64,000 nucleotides of DNA from Rossellomorea aquimaris (GCF_003315075.1 NZ_QNRJ01000004.1:1-64000), one strand, 5' to 3'; positions 42,073 through 51,252 are shown, numbered from the stretch's first letter. Notes: a model not told the origin generated them from the sequence alone. Translations and numbers: made by a program.

Positions 42073-42791
42073 TGAGGAAAGAGATTGAGGAGTACGCAAA
42101 GCGATTGAAGCTCAGCTGGATCAGGGAGAATTATCAAGAAGTAGAAGAAAAGGATCCACAAAAATACTTATTAAGTTTGTTTGAGAAGGAAGTGCAAAAT
42201 CGGGAAGAACGAAAGATAAACTTATTACTGATCCAAGCCCAATTGCCTAAAACCGGAGAGCAACCTTTTCAGTGGCAACATATCCAAATCCCCCAAGGAA
42301 TTGACCGTGAGGCTGTTTTGAAAGGTAACTTCATACAGGAGAGAGAAAATTTAATCTTGTATGGAGGAGTGGGCACAGGGAAAACATACTTGGCAACCTT
42401 AATAAGCTTAAATGCCATACATACATATGGCAGTAAAGTAAGGTTCTATACAGTGGCAGCATTGGTGAACAAACTAATAGATGCCAACCAGAATGGTACT
42501 TTGACAAAGATAATGAAACAGATTGAGAAGCTCGACTTACTCGTTCTTGATGAGCTCGGATATATCCCCTTGAATAAAGAAGGGGCGGAACTCTTATTTC
42601 AAGTCATTTCGATGTGTTATGAAAACAAGAGTATCATCATTACAACGAGTCTCCAATTCGGTCAATGGAATCATGTATTCGGGGATCCCATCCTTACTGA
42701 AGCAGTCATTGACCGACTGATTCATCATTCCCATCTATTCCTGTTTACGGGTGATAGTTTTAGATATAAAGAGTCATTACAAAACCGCTAA
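42069..42791 (+). CDS. istB: IS21-family helper ATPase IstB
   Basis: A 240-residue AAA+ ATPase, full length. Walker A GGVGTGKTYLA (about 100), Walker B LLVLDELGYIPLN (about 160) and sensor-type ITTSLQFGQW are intact. IstB helps the IstA transposase choose and assemble on target DNA. The start codon overlaps the istA end. It is the only gene of this element that reads through cleanly. Confidence 0.92.
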   Translation: MMRKEIEEYAKRLKLSWIRENYQEVEEKDPQKYLLSLFEKEVQNREERKINLLLIQAQLPKTGEQPFQWQHIQIPQGIDREAVLKGNFIQERENLILYGGVGTGKTYLATLISLNAIHTYGSKVRFYTVAALVNKLIDANQNGTLTKIMKQIEKLDLLVLDELGYIPLNKEGAELLFQVISMCYENKSIIITTSLQFGQWNHVFGDPILTEAVIDRLIHHSHLFLFTGDSFRYKESLQNR

Positions 42792-43038
42792 TCTGGAGGA
42801 GCAAGTGGCATGCATAATTAGATGCCATTTCATACATTTTTTTGTTGCCAAATACAATGTCTGTCACAGTACATCTTTTCCTTACATCTTCTTTTGTCCA
42901 GGTGGATGCGTCCGTCTCTACGAAAAGAGTTAGGTGAAAGATTAAGTTTAATGTGGTTTGAGACATGTTTAACTGTTTCATCGCAAAGTCTCTAAGTAAT
43001 TTTCTATCTAGCTTCGCGGTATGTATGCTAAAACTCAT
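42760..43038 (-). CDS. short unknown protein, 92 residues
   Basis: The preferred start is the ATG ending at 43038 (MSFSIHTAKLDRKLL). The C-terminal end overlaps the istB 3' end and may be an artefact of the insertion. A central charged segment (TKEDVRKRCTVTDIVFGNKK) suggests a DNA- or RNA-binding helix, but I recognise no family. A long hairpin lies just upstream. It could be the remnant of a larger gene. Confidence 0.35.
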   Translation of the reverse strand: MSFSIHTAKLDRKLLRDFAMKQLNMSQTTLNLIFHLTLFVETDASTWTKEDVRKRCTVTDIVFGNKKMYEMASNYACHLLLQISGFVMTLYI

Positions 43039-43074
43039 GAATATCCCCCATATTTTGTGAAAGTTGAAATAAAA

Positions 43075-43131
43075 AAGGACCACAAATGAACCGATGCAGG
43101 TACGAAACCCATCGTTTAATTTGTGGTCCTT
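43075..43131 (-). terminator. hairpin with T tract (terminator or attenuator)
   Basis: A perfect 13-bp stem (AAGGACCACAAAT with its complement) with a 31-base loop that itself contains complementary ACGATGGG/GCATCGG-like parts, followed by TTTTTT on the minus strand. No minus-strand gene ends here, so it may act as a leader attenuator of the short frame at 43038. Confidence 0.6.
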
Positions 43132-43460
43132 CCACGTATTTGTATATTCAATTTTACTATTAAATAAATAGACTATATGTTTATTAACTTATATTTATTA
43201 TATTAAATGCAACATATTATTATAAATAAAAGATAAGACTTATTGTTTTCGCACTACAAATGTCTTGGATGGTGATTCGCAGTCAAATTGGTGTAGCAGT
43301 GCTACTTTTATCAGAAATTCAAAATATGGATAACATATTTATATTCCAAAAAATTTACACACTTGAGAAAAACCTTGAAAATGCATAATATCGTTGTACT
43401 TCGTAATAAAAAGAGTAACTTTCATTAGCCTAATCTCCTACCCCTTCTTTCATCTATATT
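43132..43460. other. AT-rich gap without genes
   Basis: About 330 bp of strongly AT-rich sequence between the hairpin and the IS1182-type left end. I see no gene, RNA or clear promoter. Confidence 0.4.
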
Positions 43461-43507
43461 AAAAAGGCTCCCCATTAGGGCTGTTGACAATCTAATAGGA
43501 ATTTCTA

Positions 43508-43548
43508 AAATCGGTGTCGAATTAATATTCAACACCGATTTTTTTTAT
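43508..43548 (+). terminator. insulating terminator inside the IS left end
   Basis: AAATCGGTGT and ACACCGATTT form a stem followed by eight T, 15 bp before the transposase. Such terminators stop read-through from neighbouring promoters into the transposase gene. Confidence 0.85.
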
Positions 43549-43561
43549 TGGGGGTATCCTT

Positions 43562-44935
43562 ATGATGGGACGTAAAGAAGATACGCAAGGAAAATTAGAA
43601 TTCATTGATATAGACGCGCTTGTTCCCGAAAATTACATTTTGAGAAAAATTCAAGAAAAGCTTGATTTCTCGTTTATTTATACAAAAATGGAAAAGTACT
43701 ATTCACCAGTTGGCCGCAAATCCATTGATCCTGTCATTTTATTTAAAATGTTGCTGATCGGCTATTTATTCAATATTGATTCTGAACGGCAGCTAGAATT
43801 AGAGGTGAGATTAAACGTGGGCTATCGCTGGTTCTTAGGGTTGGATCTGACGGACCCCGTTCCCGATCACTCAGTATTCAGTCAGAATCGCCGCAGACGA
43901 TTTAAGGATGGGAAGGTGTTCCAGGAAATCTTTGACCACGTGGTCCAGCTCTGTCTGAAGGAAGGACTTGTGACAGGAGAAGTAATGGTGACCGATTCTA
44001 CCCATATAAAAGCCAGTGCGGCAAAAGACAAAGTCCAAAAAGTAGAAGTAACCAAAACCCCTTCACAATACCTGAATACACTTGAAGAAGAAACGAAAAA
44101 GATCGAAGAGGAATTAGAGAAAAAAAGAAAAGAATCCGGGAAGCAGAAGCGCGGACGCAAGCCAAACGAAACGAAAACTCAAACGGCATCGATAGTGACA
44201 ACGGATATGGACGCTGGTGTATTAAATCGTCCAGGAAAACCTCATGGTCCTCACTATTTAGCACATACCACCATTGATGCCGCCCATGGAATTATCGTCG
44301 ATATTCATCCAACGGCAGGAAACGTTAACGATTGTGAACCATTTGTTGAACGGTTAAAAGTGACAAAAGAGAAGTTCAATTTGACGATTCAAAAGGCAGG
44401 GGCTGACCGAGGATATGATACCACCCAGATCCACCATGGTCTTACTACCCTTGATATTACTGGTTATATCAGTCCAACTGAATCCAAGACATCTTTCAAA
44501 ACCACTTCTTATAAGGACTTTACTTATGATCGAGAACAGGACCACTATACATGTCCCAATCAAAAAGTCCTTCCTTTTACGCATTTGGCTAAAAGTCAAA
44601 ATGGAAATTATGTGAAAACCTACGCGGCTTAGGCAAAAGATTGTAAGGGATGTCCCTTCAGGGGAAACTGCTTCGGGCAGACAGCCAGAAGGCGAACAAT
44701 CGCTCGTCCAATTGCACATGAATTGTTAGAAGCCAATGCGGAAAGAACCAAAACAAGTGAGTATAAGAGGATACAAAAACTAAGAAGGGTTTGGTGTGAG
44801 GGAACTTTTGGCACACTGAAAACAAAACACAATTTATACAAGACATATAAAAGGGGCATGGAAAAAATCCTGGAACAATGCCTCTTTTCGGCGATGGCAA
44901 TAAACCTTAAAAGAATGATAAAAGGATTAAATTAG
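43562..44935 (+). pseudogene. tnp: IS1182-family transposase with in-frame amber codon
   Basis: The frame runs 356 codons to TAG at 44630-44632 (KTYAA, stop, AKDCKGCPF) and continues in phase to 44935, giving about 457 codons in all, the usual length. The N-terminal domain (IDIDALVPENYILRKI), the DDE core (VMVTDSTHIKAS, GADRGYD) and the C-terminal Cys motif CKGCPFRGNCF with the final Glu region are all present. One nonsense change is the only visible lesion, so the copy is recently dead or the TAG is read through. Confidence 0.85.
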
Positions 44936-45017
44936 CACCAAAGAGGGGAGAGAGAAAGTAAAAAACACCTCTAAAAACGGAAAAAGAAGACAAAAGCCCC
45001 CAGTGGGAACCTTTTTA

Positions 45018-46658
45018 TCATCCAGCGCAACAAGAGAGTTTCGAGACATCTTTATCAAATGTAAGAGCAGCTAATTTCAATCCTTCTGCCATTGTTAAAT
45101 ATGGTGCTAGGCTTTCTTTTAGATCCTCTACGGTTAAACCAAACTTAACGGCTAATGTCGCTGCATAAATCACCTCTCCTGCATTTTCAGATACGATATG
45201 AACCCCAAGCACTTTTAATGTATTCGCGTCAGCAACAAGCTTGAAAACACCTGTTGTTTCACGGTTTACTATCGCTCTTGGAACGGCATCTAAAGGCAAT
45301 ACAGATGTTTTCACTTCATAGCCTTGTTCTTTTGCTTGTTCCTCTGTTAAACCAACCGTTGCAATCGAAGGATTTGTAAAGGTAACACCAGGAACAACTG
45401 ATAAATCTAATTTTTTATTTAATCCACCAATTGCATTATCTGAAACAATTCCACCTTCATAGGCTGCTACATAAACAAATTGAGGACCTAATGTGACATC
45501 TCCTGCTGCATAAATCTTTTCATTACTTGTCCTGGCATAATCATTTATCAGGATTTCTTTTCGATTTCCGACTTCAACTCCTGCTGCACTTAAATTTAAA
45601 GTATCCGTATTTGGTCTTCTTCCTGTTGCAACAAGTAGCTGCTCTGATTCCACCACTTTTTCCTTGCCATCTACTGTTACATGAACCTTTTTGATTTGCC
45701 CCTCTTGTTCTACACGCTCAAAAGTTGCCCCTTTGACAAGGTTAATACCTTGTTCAATTAACGCTTTTTCTATCGCCTCTGAAATTTCTGGATCATATTC
45801 TTTTAAAAGTCGCTCACTTCTTTGCATAAGCGTGACTTCTGAACCTAAATTATGAAACAATTGCCCAAGTTCCATTCCGATATATCCCGAACCTATAACC
45901 GTTAATCGCTTTGGCACCTTTTTAAGTTCAAGTAGTGTTGTACTTGTTAGATAATCCACTTCTTCAAGTCCTGAAATCGGCGGTAAAGAAGGAGAAGCAC
46001 CCGTCGCAATTAAGAAACGCTTTGCAGAAAGTTTCTTCCCGTTAACTTCAACTGTATTAACATCAACAAATTTTGCTTCACCATCAATTAAATCAAAGCC
46101 ATATTCATCAATTAAATTGACATATTTTTGTTTCCGTAGTTCGCTTACTAACTCATCTTTTTGCTTTACTAAAGGAGCTAATTTCACTTCTCCAGCAGAT
46201 GTTTGTAAACCTATAAATGGATTAACTTTTGCTAAATGATTGATTTCCCCAGCTCTAAGAAGAGTTTTTGATGGCACACAACCAATATTTACACATGTTC
46301 CCCCAACGGTTCCACGCTCAATCATGGCTACTTTTGCCCCGTATTCAACTGATTTAATCGCAGCCGAAAAAGCAGCCCCACCAGAACCAATGATAAGTAA
46401 GTCATAGTCTCCCTCATCACCTAAAACCATTTTTTCTTCAGATTGTATTTCTTCTATTTCTCCAGGTTGGTATTTTGCTTTATCAATTGCCTTTTTTGCG
46501 CTTTCCACCCCAATATTATCGGGTAATTCAAATACTGCTTCACCACGACGAAAACTAGCTTCAATGTTCTTAGCTCCCACATTTTCAAGTACTACGGCTA
46601 CATGTTCTTCACAACCCGTACAAGTCATTCCTTGAATATTTATCTTAAATTTATTCAT
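45018..46658 (-). CDS. merA: mercuric reductase
   Basis: A 546-residue flavoprotein reducing Hg(II) to volatile Hg(0) with NADPH in the cytoplasm. The N-terminal HMA domain has the metal site GMTCTGC (residues about 11-14). FAD and redox motif [13 protein letters not shown] (about 135) is intact, NADPH-binding [12 protein letters not shown] follows near 258, and the C-terminal vicinal cysteines are in KLSCCAG. Length is typical for one HMA domain. It is the last gene of merR-merF-merT-merA, and an IS element starts immediately after its stop. Of the four genes it and merR are the only intact ones. Confidence 0.95.
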   Translation of the reverse strand: MNKFKINIQGMTCTGCEEHVAVVLENVGAKNIEASFRRGEAVFELPDNIGVESAKKAIDKAKYQPGEIEEIQSEEKMVLGDEGDYDLLIIGSGGAAFSAAIKSVEYGAKVAMIERGTVGGTCVNIGCVPSKTLLRAGEINHLAKVNPFIGLQTSAGEVKLAPLVKQKDELVSELRKQKYVNLIDEYGFDLIDGEAKFVDVNTVEVNGKKLSAKRFLIATGASPSLPPISGLEEVDYLTSTTLLELKKVPKRLTVIGSGYIGMELGQLFHNLGSEVTLMQRSERLLKEYDPEISEAIEKALIEQGINLVKGATFERVEQEGQIKKVHVTVDGKEKVVESEQLLVATGRRPNTDTLNLSAAGVEVGNRKEILINDYARTSNEKIYAAGDVTLGPQFVYVAAYEGGIVSDNAIGGLNKKLDLSVVPGVTFTNPSIATVGLTEEQAKEQGYEVKTSVLPLDAVPRAIVNRETTGVFKLVADANTLKVLGVHIVSENAGEVIYAATLAVKFGLTVEDLKESLAPYLTMAEGLKLAALTFDKDVSKLSCCAG

Positions 46659-46749
46659 TACCTCAACCTCCAGTTTTATTTTTATTTTACCTATTTCCTT
46701 ATTTCATATGAATCCAAATACAATAAATAAATCTATTAATTATTTCATC

Positions 46750-46893
46750 ATGCCTTATATCCCCTGACTGTATAATGTATAGATAAGCATTACCCCAGAA
46801 ACGAAGTGGTATTAAAATGGCTATGCCAATTCAACAAAGACTTGCAAAAAAAGCTGAAAACATCGAAGCAATTGCAACAACTCTTTCTTTCAC
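46750..46893 (-). pseudogene. merT: MerT-like mercury transporter fragment
   Basis: A GTG after AAGGAG, just four bases from the merF stop, starts a frame whose first 20 residues (VKERVVAIASMFSAFFASLC) match the first membrane helix of MerT-type proteins. The second Cys of the expected CC pair is replaced by a TGA stop, and after a few residues (IGIAILI) the similarity is lost. Reduced to a stub by nonsense change and deletion. Confidence 0.6.
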
Positions 46894-46896
46894 TTT

Positions 46897-47123
46897 TTAC
46901 ATCTCCTTATTTTTATGTGATTTTTCATATTTAGAATAAGCATAAAAAGTTAAACCAAGAAAAACAGCTAAAACAGGAATCAGAGCATAATCTAAGTAAC
47001 CTGTCATCGCCCCTAAACCGATAGCATAGCACCTAATAAAATAGCTAGTATAGGGGTAGCACAACATAATAAAACAACAAATGTAGCTATCAATCCTGCA
47101 GTAAAGGTCTTTTTATGCTTCAT
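46897..47123 (-). pseudogene. merF: MerF-type mercury transporter with a 5-bp duplication
   Basis: The frame starts MKHKKTFTAGLIATFVVLLC followed by CATPIL (the MerF Cys-Cys motif), then breaks. Removing one copy of the directly repeated GCTAT (47021-47030) restores 73 codons with the second helix (IGLGAMTGYLDYALIP) and tail KNKEM. Total length 227 is 222 plus 5, confirming the cause. MerF carries Hg(II) across the membrane to MerA. In this copy the second half is out of frame. Confidence 0.78.
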
Positions 47124-47138
47124 TAGATATTTTCTTTC

Positions 47139-47537
47139 TCATTCTTCCTCAATTATTGTTTCTATTATTGGACATGCGTGTAACTGTTTTTCATCTGGAC
47201 ATCGCCTCTTTAAATCTTTTAACATCTTTTCAATTCGTATTAGATCCTCTATTTGTTTATGAACTTCTTCTTTTTTAGATACAAATTTAAACATATCTTC
47301 ACAGCGAACTTTATCTTTATCTACGACACCTAATAATTTATAAATTTCACTTAAAGAAAAACCTAGTTGTTGCATTCTTTTAATAAAGCCTACACGCTTA
47401 ACATCATGATTTGAATATATTTGAAAACCAGAATGATTTTCAAGTGGTTCTTGTAATAAATTCTTTCGTTCATAATATCTAATCGTCTCTTTATTTACCC
47501 CACATATATTAGCAAATGAACCAATACGATAACTCAT
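47139..47537 (-). CDS. merR: MerR mercury-responsive regulator
   Basis: A 132-residue protein with the MerR N-terminal winged helix (VNKETIRYYERKNLL), the dimerisation helix, and the Hg(II)-binding cysteines in RCEDM (about 79), RRCPD (about 114) and HACPII (about 122), spaced as in Bacillus RC607 MerR. It should activate the mer genes when Hg(II) is present. First gene of the unit. I do not see the usual dyad-containing 19-bp-spacer promoter upstream, so its control here is unclear. Confidence 0.9.
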   Translation of the reverse strand: MSYRIGSFANICGVNKETIRYYERKNLLQEPLENHSGFQIYSNHDVKRVGFIKRMQQLGFSLSEIYKLLGVVDKDKVRCEDMFKFVSKKEEVHKQIEDLIRIEKMLKDLKRRCPDEKQLHACPIIETIIEEE

Positions 47538-47799
47538 TTATTTCACCCCTATAACAATAATAATATTTTTTTCTTCAAGTATTCTGCCCAGTAATTGGAT
47601 TTTGGCAATATCCGAAGATCAAATCATTCTTCAATTATTGCAACAGCATTTTTGTCGGGAGTTTTTATTCGAGAGTGTGAGGTTGTTAATTACTGATTGA
47701 TTTAAATTTTGATTGGGTTACCCTTCTTGCCATACGGTCCAAAATTTAAGACTATTAAACTTTGGCTTATAAGTAGGTATGTATCTCTATTTTGATTCT
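47538..47799. other. gap between merR and the unknown frameshifted gene
   Basis: A 262-bp AT-rich stretch. A weak promoter for merR (TTGAAG and TTATAG) may lie near 47545-47575. No gene or clear repeat is visible. Confidence 0.35.
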
Positions 47800-48272
47800 T
47801 CAAGGCAATAAACATGAATCCCCTACAACAATTCCTTCGCCTATTCCCTGGGTAGGTAGAACTTCTTTTATTCCTCCTAAATTTTCAGGTAACAAGTTAC
47901 TAACAAAAAACATTTTTTCATAGAGAGGCTTCCCATCTTCTGTTGCAATTAACATTATTGAAACGTCACTTAAAAAAGGATTTATACATTTTTGAGTAGC
48001 TTCTTTTCCTAAGTCAAATCCTCTAAAATCTTTATTCATTATTACCATACCAATTGATGCTATGCTTGTACAAAAGGAATTATTGTTGCACTTGATACAA
48101 TTTTTCATTTGCATTGTATGTCCGAATATTTTACCAGAAGACATAACTGTACCAATTTCATTTTCATCATAACCCCATTCAACTGAATCAGAGAGCTCAG
48201 TCAAACCAAACCTGCGACATCATATCCATTAAACTGGACTAATTCTAACCTTGATTTATTACTTACAATCAT
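47800..48272 (-). pseudogene. unknown protein, frameshifted near its start
   Basis: An ATG ending at 48272 follows an excellent AAGGAG site and reads MIVSNKSRLELVQFNGYDVA, then a stop. The main frame, 134 codons to 47800, lies one phase off and has no start of its own except TTG. A single-base loss near 48205 would join them into about 157 residues. The protein has a Cys pair and third Cys (NCIKCNNNSFC, about residue 60) that might bind metal. I do not recognise the family. Confidence 0.5.
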
Positions 48273-48571
48273 TTAGTGTCTCCTTGTTAAATTTAAACAA
48301 TTGGAAAAGTAGCCGGTATAGAAGAAATAGACACACATCATCAAGGGAAAGTACAGATCACAAGCCCGGTTAGGCGGATAAAGCCTTAGTATTAATTATA
48401 ATAAATCCCAGGGAAGAAAATTATACCGTATCATTTAATCGGTATTCTAACGATACTTGTGGACATAGTGGATAAATAAATATGATGCTTTAGTGTAATT
48501 GAACTAAAATAAAAAGATTAATGTTATTGTTAACATTGCTCTTTCAATGTTTAACCCTTAGAATAGTTAAA
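48273..48571. other. gap without recognisable genes
   Basis: About 300 bp of AT-rich sequence. Short frames have no ribosome site and no recognisable product. Confidence 0.35.
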
Positions 48572-49312
48572 TTAAAAATCAGTAGCTATAATTGGGGTGC
48601 CGAGTGTAATGTGAGTCTTGTTTGAAGAAGCATTATATCTATGTGCTATTTGCAGATTAATTGATTCATTACTAACTGATTTTATTTCCGAGCTCCAATT
48701 CGGATTGTTTGCGGAAACTGATATGAAGTTCTTTTCAGTTAGATCACCAACATGCTTAGCTTCGAATTCATTCATTATTTTTTGAGTAGAATAAGTCAAA
48801 TCCACTTTTTCATTAATATGTCCCTTCACCGTGTAAAAAGTCTTGTCAATTTTAAAGTAAGAATTTATTTGTTCTCTAGCCCGGGTGTAAAGTTCTTTAT
48901 CCCACTGTTCGCTGCCTATTTCAAATGAAACAAAAATATTATATATTCCTTTATTGTAAAATGCATTTATTTCCACCTTATTTATAGTTAAATCTGGATC
49001 AATTACTCCCATAGATTCCCCTTGTAGACTAAAGTGATGCCCTTTTTTCACTTTTCCCCATTTAGTTATGAAAGAAAGCTCCTCCTTCGTTTCATTCACT
49101 GTATGTATTAAGTCTACATAATTTTTGGCATCTCCTAAAGGAGATTTAAAAGTGGCCTGCCATGAATCCATTATAATATTATGCTTTTTTGTGACATCTA
49201 CTATTTCTGTTAGCCTATTTACCTCTTTGCCATCATGCAGAAAGCTCATATTAATATAGATGAATAAGATGGTTACAACTAAGATTATTTTGGTCCACAA
49301 CTTTTTTGCCAC
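48572..49312 (-). CDS. YwmB-like exported protein
   Basis: A 246-residue protein with an N-terminal membrane helix or signal (LWTKIILVVTILFIYINMSF, residues about 4-24). The rest is a soluble domain whose C-terminal phrase INLQIAHRYN ... ITLGTPIIATDF resembles the YwmB family (named for a TATA-binding-protein-like fold). B. subtilis ywmB lies near murAA; here it is isolated in an accessory region. The role is unknown. Confidence 0.55.
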   Translation of the reverse strand: MAKKLWTKIILVVTILFIYINMSFLHDGKEVNRLTEIVDVTKKHNIIMDSWQATFKSPLGDAKNYVDLIHTVNETKEELSFITKWGKVKKGHHFSLQGESMGVIDPDLTINKVEINAFYNKGIYNIFVSFEIGSEQWDKELYTRAREQINSYFKIDKTFYTVKGHINEKVDLTYSTQKIMNEFEAKHVGDLTEKNFISVSANNPNWSSEIKSVSNESINLQIAHRYNASSNKTHITLGTPIIATDF

Positions 49313-49401
49313 CTTCGCCCTATAATGTTAGACACTTAAAGAGTTTATTATTCTATTAATACAAATGATAAATATCCGGGCGGGTAAACAGTAAATAAAT
49401 A

Positions 49402-49440
49402 AGGATGGAATGACACTTTTCAATGCAATGTCTTCCATCC
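49402..49440 (-). terminator. terminator
   Basis: GGATGGAAGACA and TGTCATTCCATCC pair around about 13 bases and are followed on the minus strand by TTATTTATTTA, behind the small gene at 49458. Confidence 0.7.
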
Positions 49441-49457
49441 TTTCGTTTACTTAACAA

Positions 49458-49679
49458 TTATGAGATTTGCTTATCTTTTTGGAGATTCTTTTCAGAGAAA
49501 GACTTTACCTCATTCATTAGAATTCTATTCTGTTCTTGCAGTTGCTTTACTTCCGTTTGAAGAGAATTAAAATCCACTTGACTGGATTTCTTATTGTCGC
49601 AATTCTTTCCGCCTGAAAACATTCCCTTCAGACAAAACAGCATCATTAATGGACATAACAAGTAGATTAACCATTCCAT
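49458..49679 (-). CDS. small membrane protein with coiled coil (DUF2933-like)
   Basis: A 73-residue protein: one membrane helix (MEWLIYLLCPLMMLFCLKGM) followed by a GGKNC segment and a charged helix with heptad-like spacing (LQTEVKQLQEQNRILMNEV). LLCPLMMLF-type starts occur in small proteins found in bacterial metal-resistance clusters, which suits this location. Function unknown. About 30 bp after the next upstream gene, so perhaps one transcript. Confidence 0.6.
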   Translation of the reverse strand: MEWLIYLLCPLMMLFCLKGMFSGGKNCDNKKSSQVDFNSLQTEVKQLQEQNRILMNEVKSFSEKNLQKDKQIS

Positions 49680-49708
49680 ACACTTATCTCCCTGGGTTTC
49701 AATTTACC

Positions 49709-49906
49709 TTATTCATTTTCGGAAGACTCCATAAATTCACCGCATGCTCGCATCATTTCTTGTCCCTGGGGGGAATTCATTGCTTCCATCATCTTCATCA
49801 TTCCATTACTGTTCATATTGTCGGAAGGACTTGCGAAAGCAAATTGTCCCACCACCAAGAATGAAGCGATTGTAAATGAAGCAATCAATGCTATTTTCTT
49901 TTTCAT
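49709..49906 (-). CDS. small exported Met-rich protein
   Basis: A 65-residue precursor with a signal peptide (MKKKIALIASFTIASFLVVG, cleavage after about AFA, residues 23-25). The mature part is only about 40 residues and contains NSNGMMKMMEAMN and EMMRACGEFM, six methionines and one Cys, a typical Cu(I)-binding composition. In this copper cluster it may bind copper outside the membrane; this is inferred from composition only. Confidence 0.6.
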   Translation of the reverse strand: MKKKIALIASFTIASFLVVGQFAFASPSDNMNSNGMMKMMEAMNSPQGQEMMRACGEFMESSENE

Positions 49907-50018
49907 CTAAGTCAAACCTCCTTTCCTCTTTTACATAGTATATATAAATAATGTGATGAAAATATGGAGAAGAATTGTAATGTTAAATATTGAGCTCAAC
50001 CATTAAAGAGTTAGAAAG

Positions 50019-50846
50019 CTATCCTTGAACAATGTAATAAATAAGTAGTGAGAAGACACTAAGTAAAAATACATACATAGCGGTTTTCAAGTATTGATTT
50101 TTCGGAATGCTTTCCCCTTTTTCCACACCTTTTTTCTTTCGTCGCAGCCAAATTATTATAATGCCAATTATAATGCCGATAAAACTTAATAAATGACTAA
50201 CGCTAAATGAACCAAACACCATCGGGTTTACTCGTGAAAATTCTACAACGCCTCTAATAACCAAGTAACCAACAATATAATGAAGGAATACCTGACCTTT
50301 ATATAGAGGACTCTTTAATCGGACCCACAGGTACCCAAACAATAAATAATCCAACAAGAACTCATAGGCTTGAGCTGGATGGAGGAACTCTCCTCCTCTT
50401 TCCACTGCCCACGGGAAAACATGTGAAATTGGTCCTCCAAACACATCACATCCTATTCTGCTAATACCTTGTGCTAAAATCAGCGATGGAGCGACAATAT
50501 CTAATGTTTCCCATATAGGCATTCTATGTTTCTTTAAAAATAAGAATCCGACCAATATCCCTCCAGCTATTCCCCCATGAATGGATAAACCACCATTATG
50601 GATGTATAACATATCTATAGGATTAGCAAAATAGTATGAAGGATTATATACTAAAATGTAAACTAGACGGGCTCCTAAAATCCCTCCTAGCAAAGAATAC
50701 ATTGCTCCATCCATTAGTAATTTATGGTTCATTCCTCTTCTCTTTGCTTCTTTCAAAAACAAAAAGATACCTGCTAAAGAACCGATTGCGATCATTAAAC
50801 CAAAAAAGTGAATAGTAAATGGGCCTATACTAAAAAGCGGCTTCAC
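50019..50846 (-). CDS. lgt: prolipoprotein diacylglyceryl transferase, accessory copy
   Basis: A 275-residue, seven-helix membrane enzyme that transfers diacylglycerol to the lipobox Cys of lipoprotein precursors. The conserved HNGGLSIHGGIAGG (about residues 83-96) and the Lgt signature region ISRIGCDVFGGP (about 140) are present, though the latter differs from the usual GRIGNFIN. The variation and location inside a metal island suggest an extra copy to the chromosomal lgt, as often seen on copper plasmids. Confidence 0.9.
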   Translation of the reverse strand: MKPLFSIGPFTIHFFGLMIAIGSLAGIFLFLKEAKRRGMNHKLLMDGAMYSLLGGILGARLVYILVYNPSYYFANPIDMLYIHNGGLSIHGGIAGGILVGFLFLKKHRMPIWETLDIVAPSLILAQGISRIGCDVFGGPISHVFPWAVERGGEFLHPAQAYEFLLDYLLFGYLWVRLKSPLYKGQVFLHYIVGYLVIRGVVEFSRVNPMVFGSFSVSHLLSFIGIIIGIIIIWLRRKKKGVEKGESIPKNQYLKTAMYVFLLSVFSLLIYYIVQG

Positions 50847-50951
50847 TGATATTCCTCATTTCATTATAAATTCTTTGTTTTCTAGCAAAGAAAAGTATAC
50901 TTTATTAAAATGGAGTTTATATGGAGAATGAATAATCTTTTAAAAAAGAGG

Positions 50952-51252
50952 TTGGGACAAAAGTGTTTTAGTCTAAATAAAACCCGAACTATTCTGCTTT
51001 TTAGTAGGCAGATTTGTTCGGGTTTTTTATTTGTTTACGGTACATATGATTTTAGCTCTTTCCAGCGGTTGATTGGAGTGCAAGACGAAGACTCCTGCGG
51101 GAAAAGTAGCTTATGTGAGACCCCGCAGGCTTGCCGAGGAGGCTCACGAGCTACCCGCGGAAAGCGTAGACTTGCACGGAAATCATTAGCGGTATTCAGA
51201 ACCTACACTACTAATTTTCGTCTTTATATCGTGGTTTTTTAGTATTGTCCCA
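50952..51252. repeat. composite inverted-repeat element containing GC-rich palindrome
   Basis: TTGGGACAA (50952) and TTGTCCCA (51245) bound about 300 bp. Inside are a rho-independent hairpin (AAACCCGAAC ... GTTCGGGTTT with T run, 50979-51030) and a second copy of the GC-rich palindrome at 51067-51186 (TTGATTGGAG, ACTCCTGCGGG, ACCCGCGGAAAGCG). No coding capacity. It looks like a nested or composite non-autonomous repeat. Confidence 0.6.
51067..51186. repeat. GC-rich dispersed imperfect palindrome (copy 2)
   Basis: Same word order as the 27524-27653 element read in reverse: GTTGATTGGAG, GACTCCTGCGGGAA, GAGACCCCGCAGG, GAGGAGGCTCA, CCCGCGGAAAGCG and a TGCACGGAAATCA end. The middle parts differ, so the two copies are diverged. 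Confidence 0.7.

Larger units (their letters stand above)
40660..42800 (+). mobile_element. IS21-family insertion sequence, degenerate
   Basis: Bounds are approximate because the terminal repeats are not evident. It spans the istA relic and istB and interrupts the unknown gene on the left; the left junction lies near 40660-40690, where the two unrelated frames meet. Confidence 0.7.
43461..45016 (+). mobile_element. IS1182-family insertion sequence
   Basis: Imperfect terminal inverted repeats of about 28 bp: left 43461-43488 begins AAAAAGGCTCCCC, and right 44989-45016 (minus) begins AAAAAGGTTCCCA, with a shared GGGCT further in. One transposase frame lies inside, preceded by a rho-independent terminator that blocks outside transcription. 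The right end abuts the merA stop codon. No target duplication could be recognised. Confidence 0.78.

Noticed and set aside
43562-44935. The amber codon in the transposase as a programmed read-through
   Set aside because: No supporting stem-loop or slippery sequence nearby; simple mutation is more likely.
46818-46938. A plus-strand 40-codon frame (MAMPIQQRLAKK) as a gene
   Set aside because: It is antisense to the merT/merF remains, whose similarity to mercury transporters is stronger.
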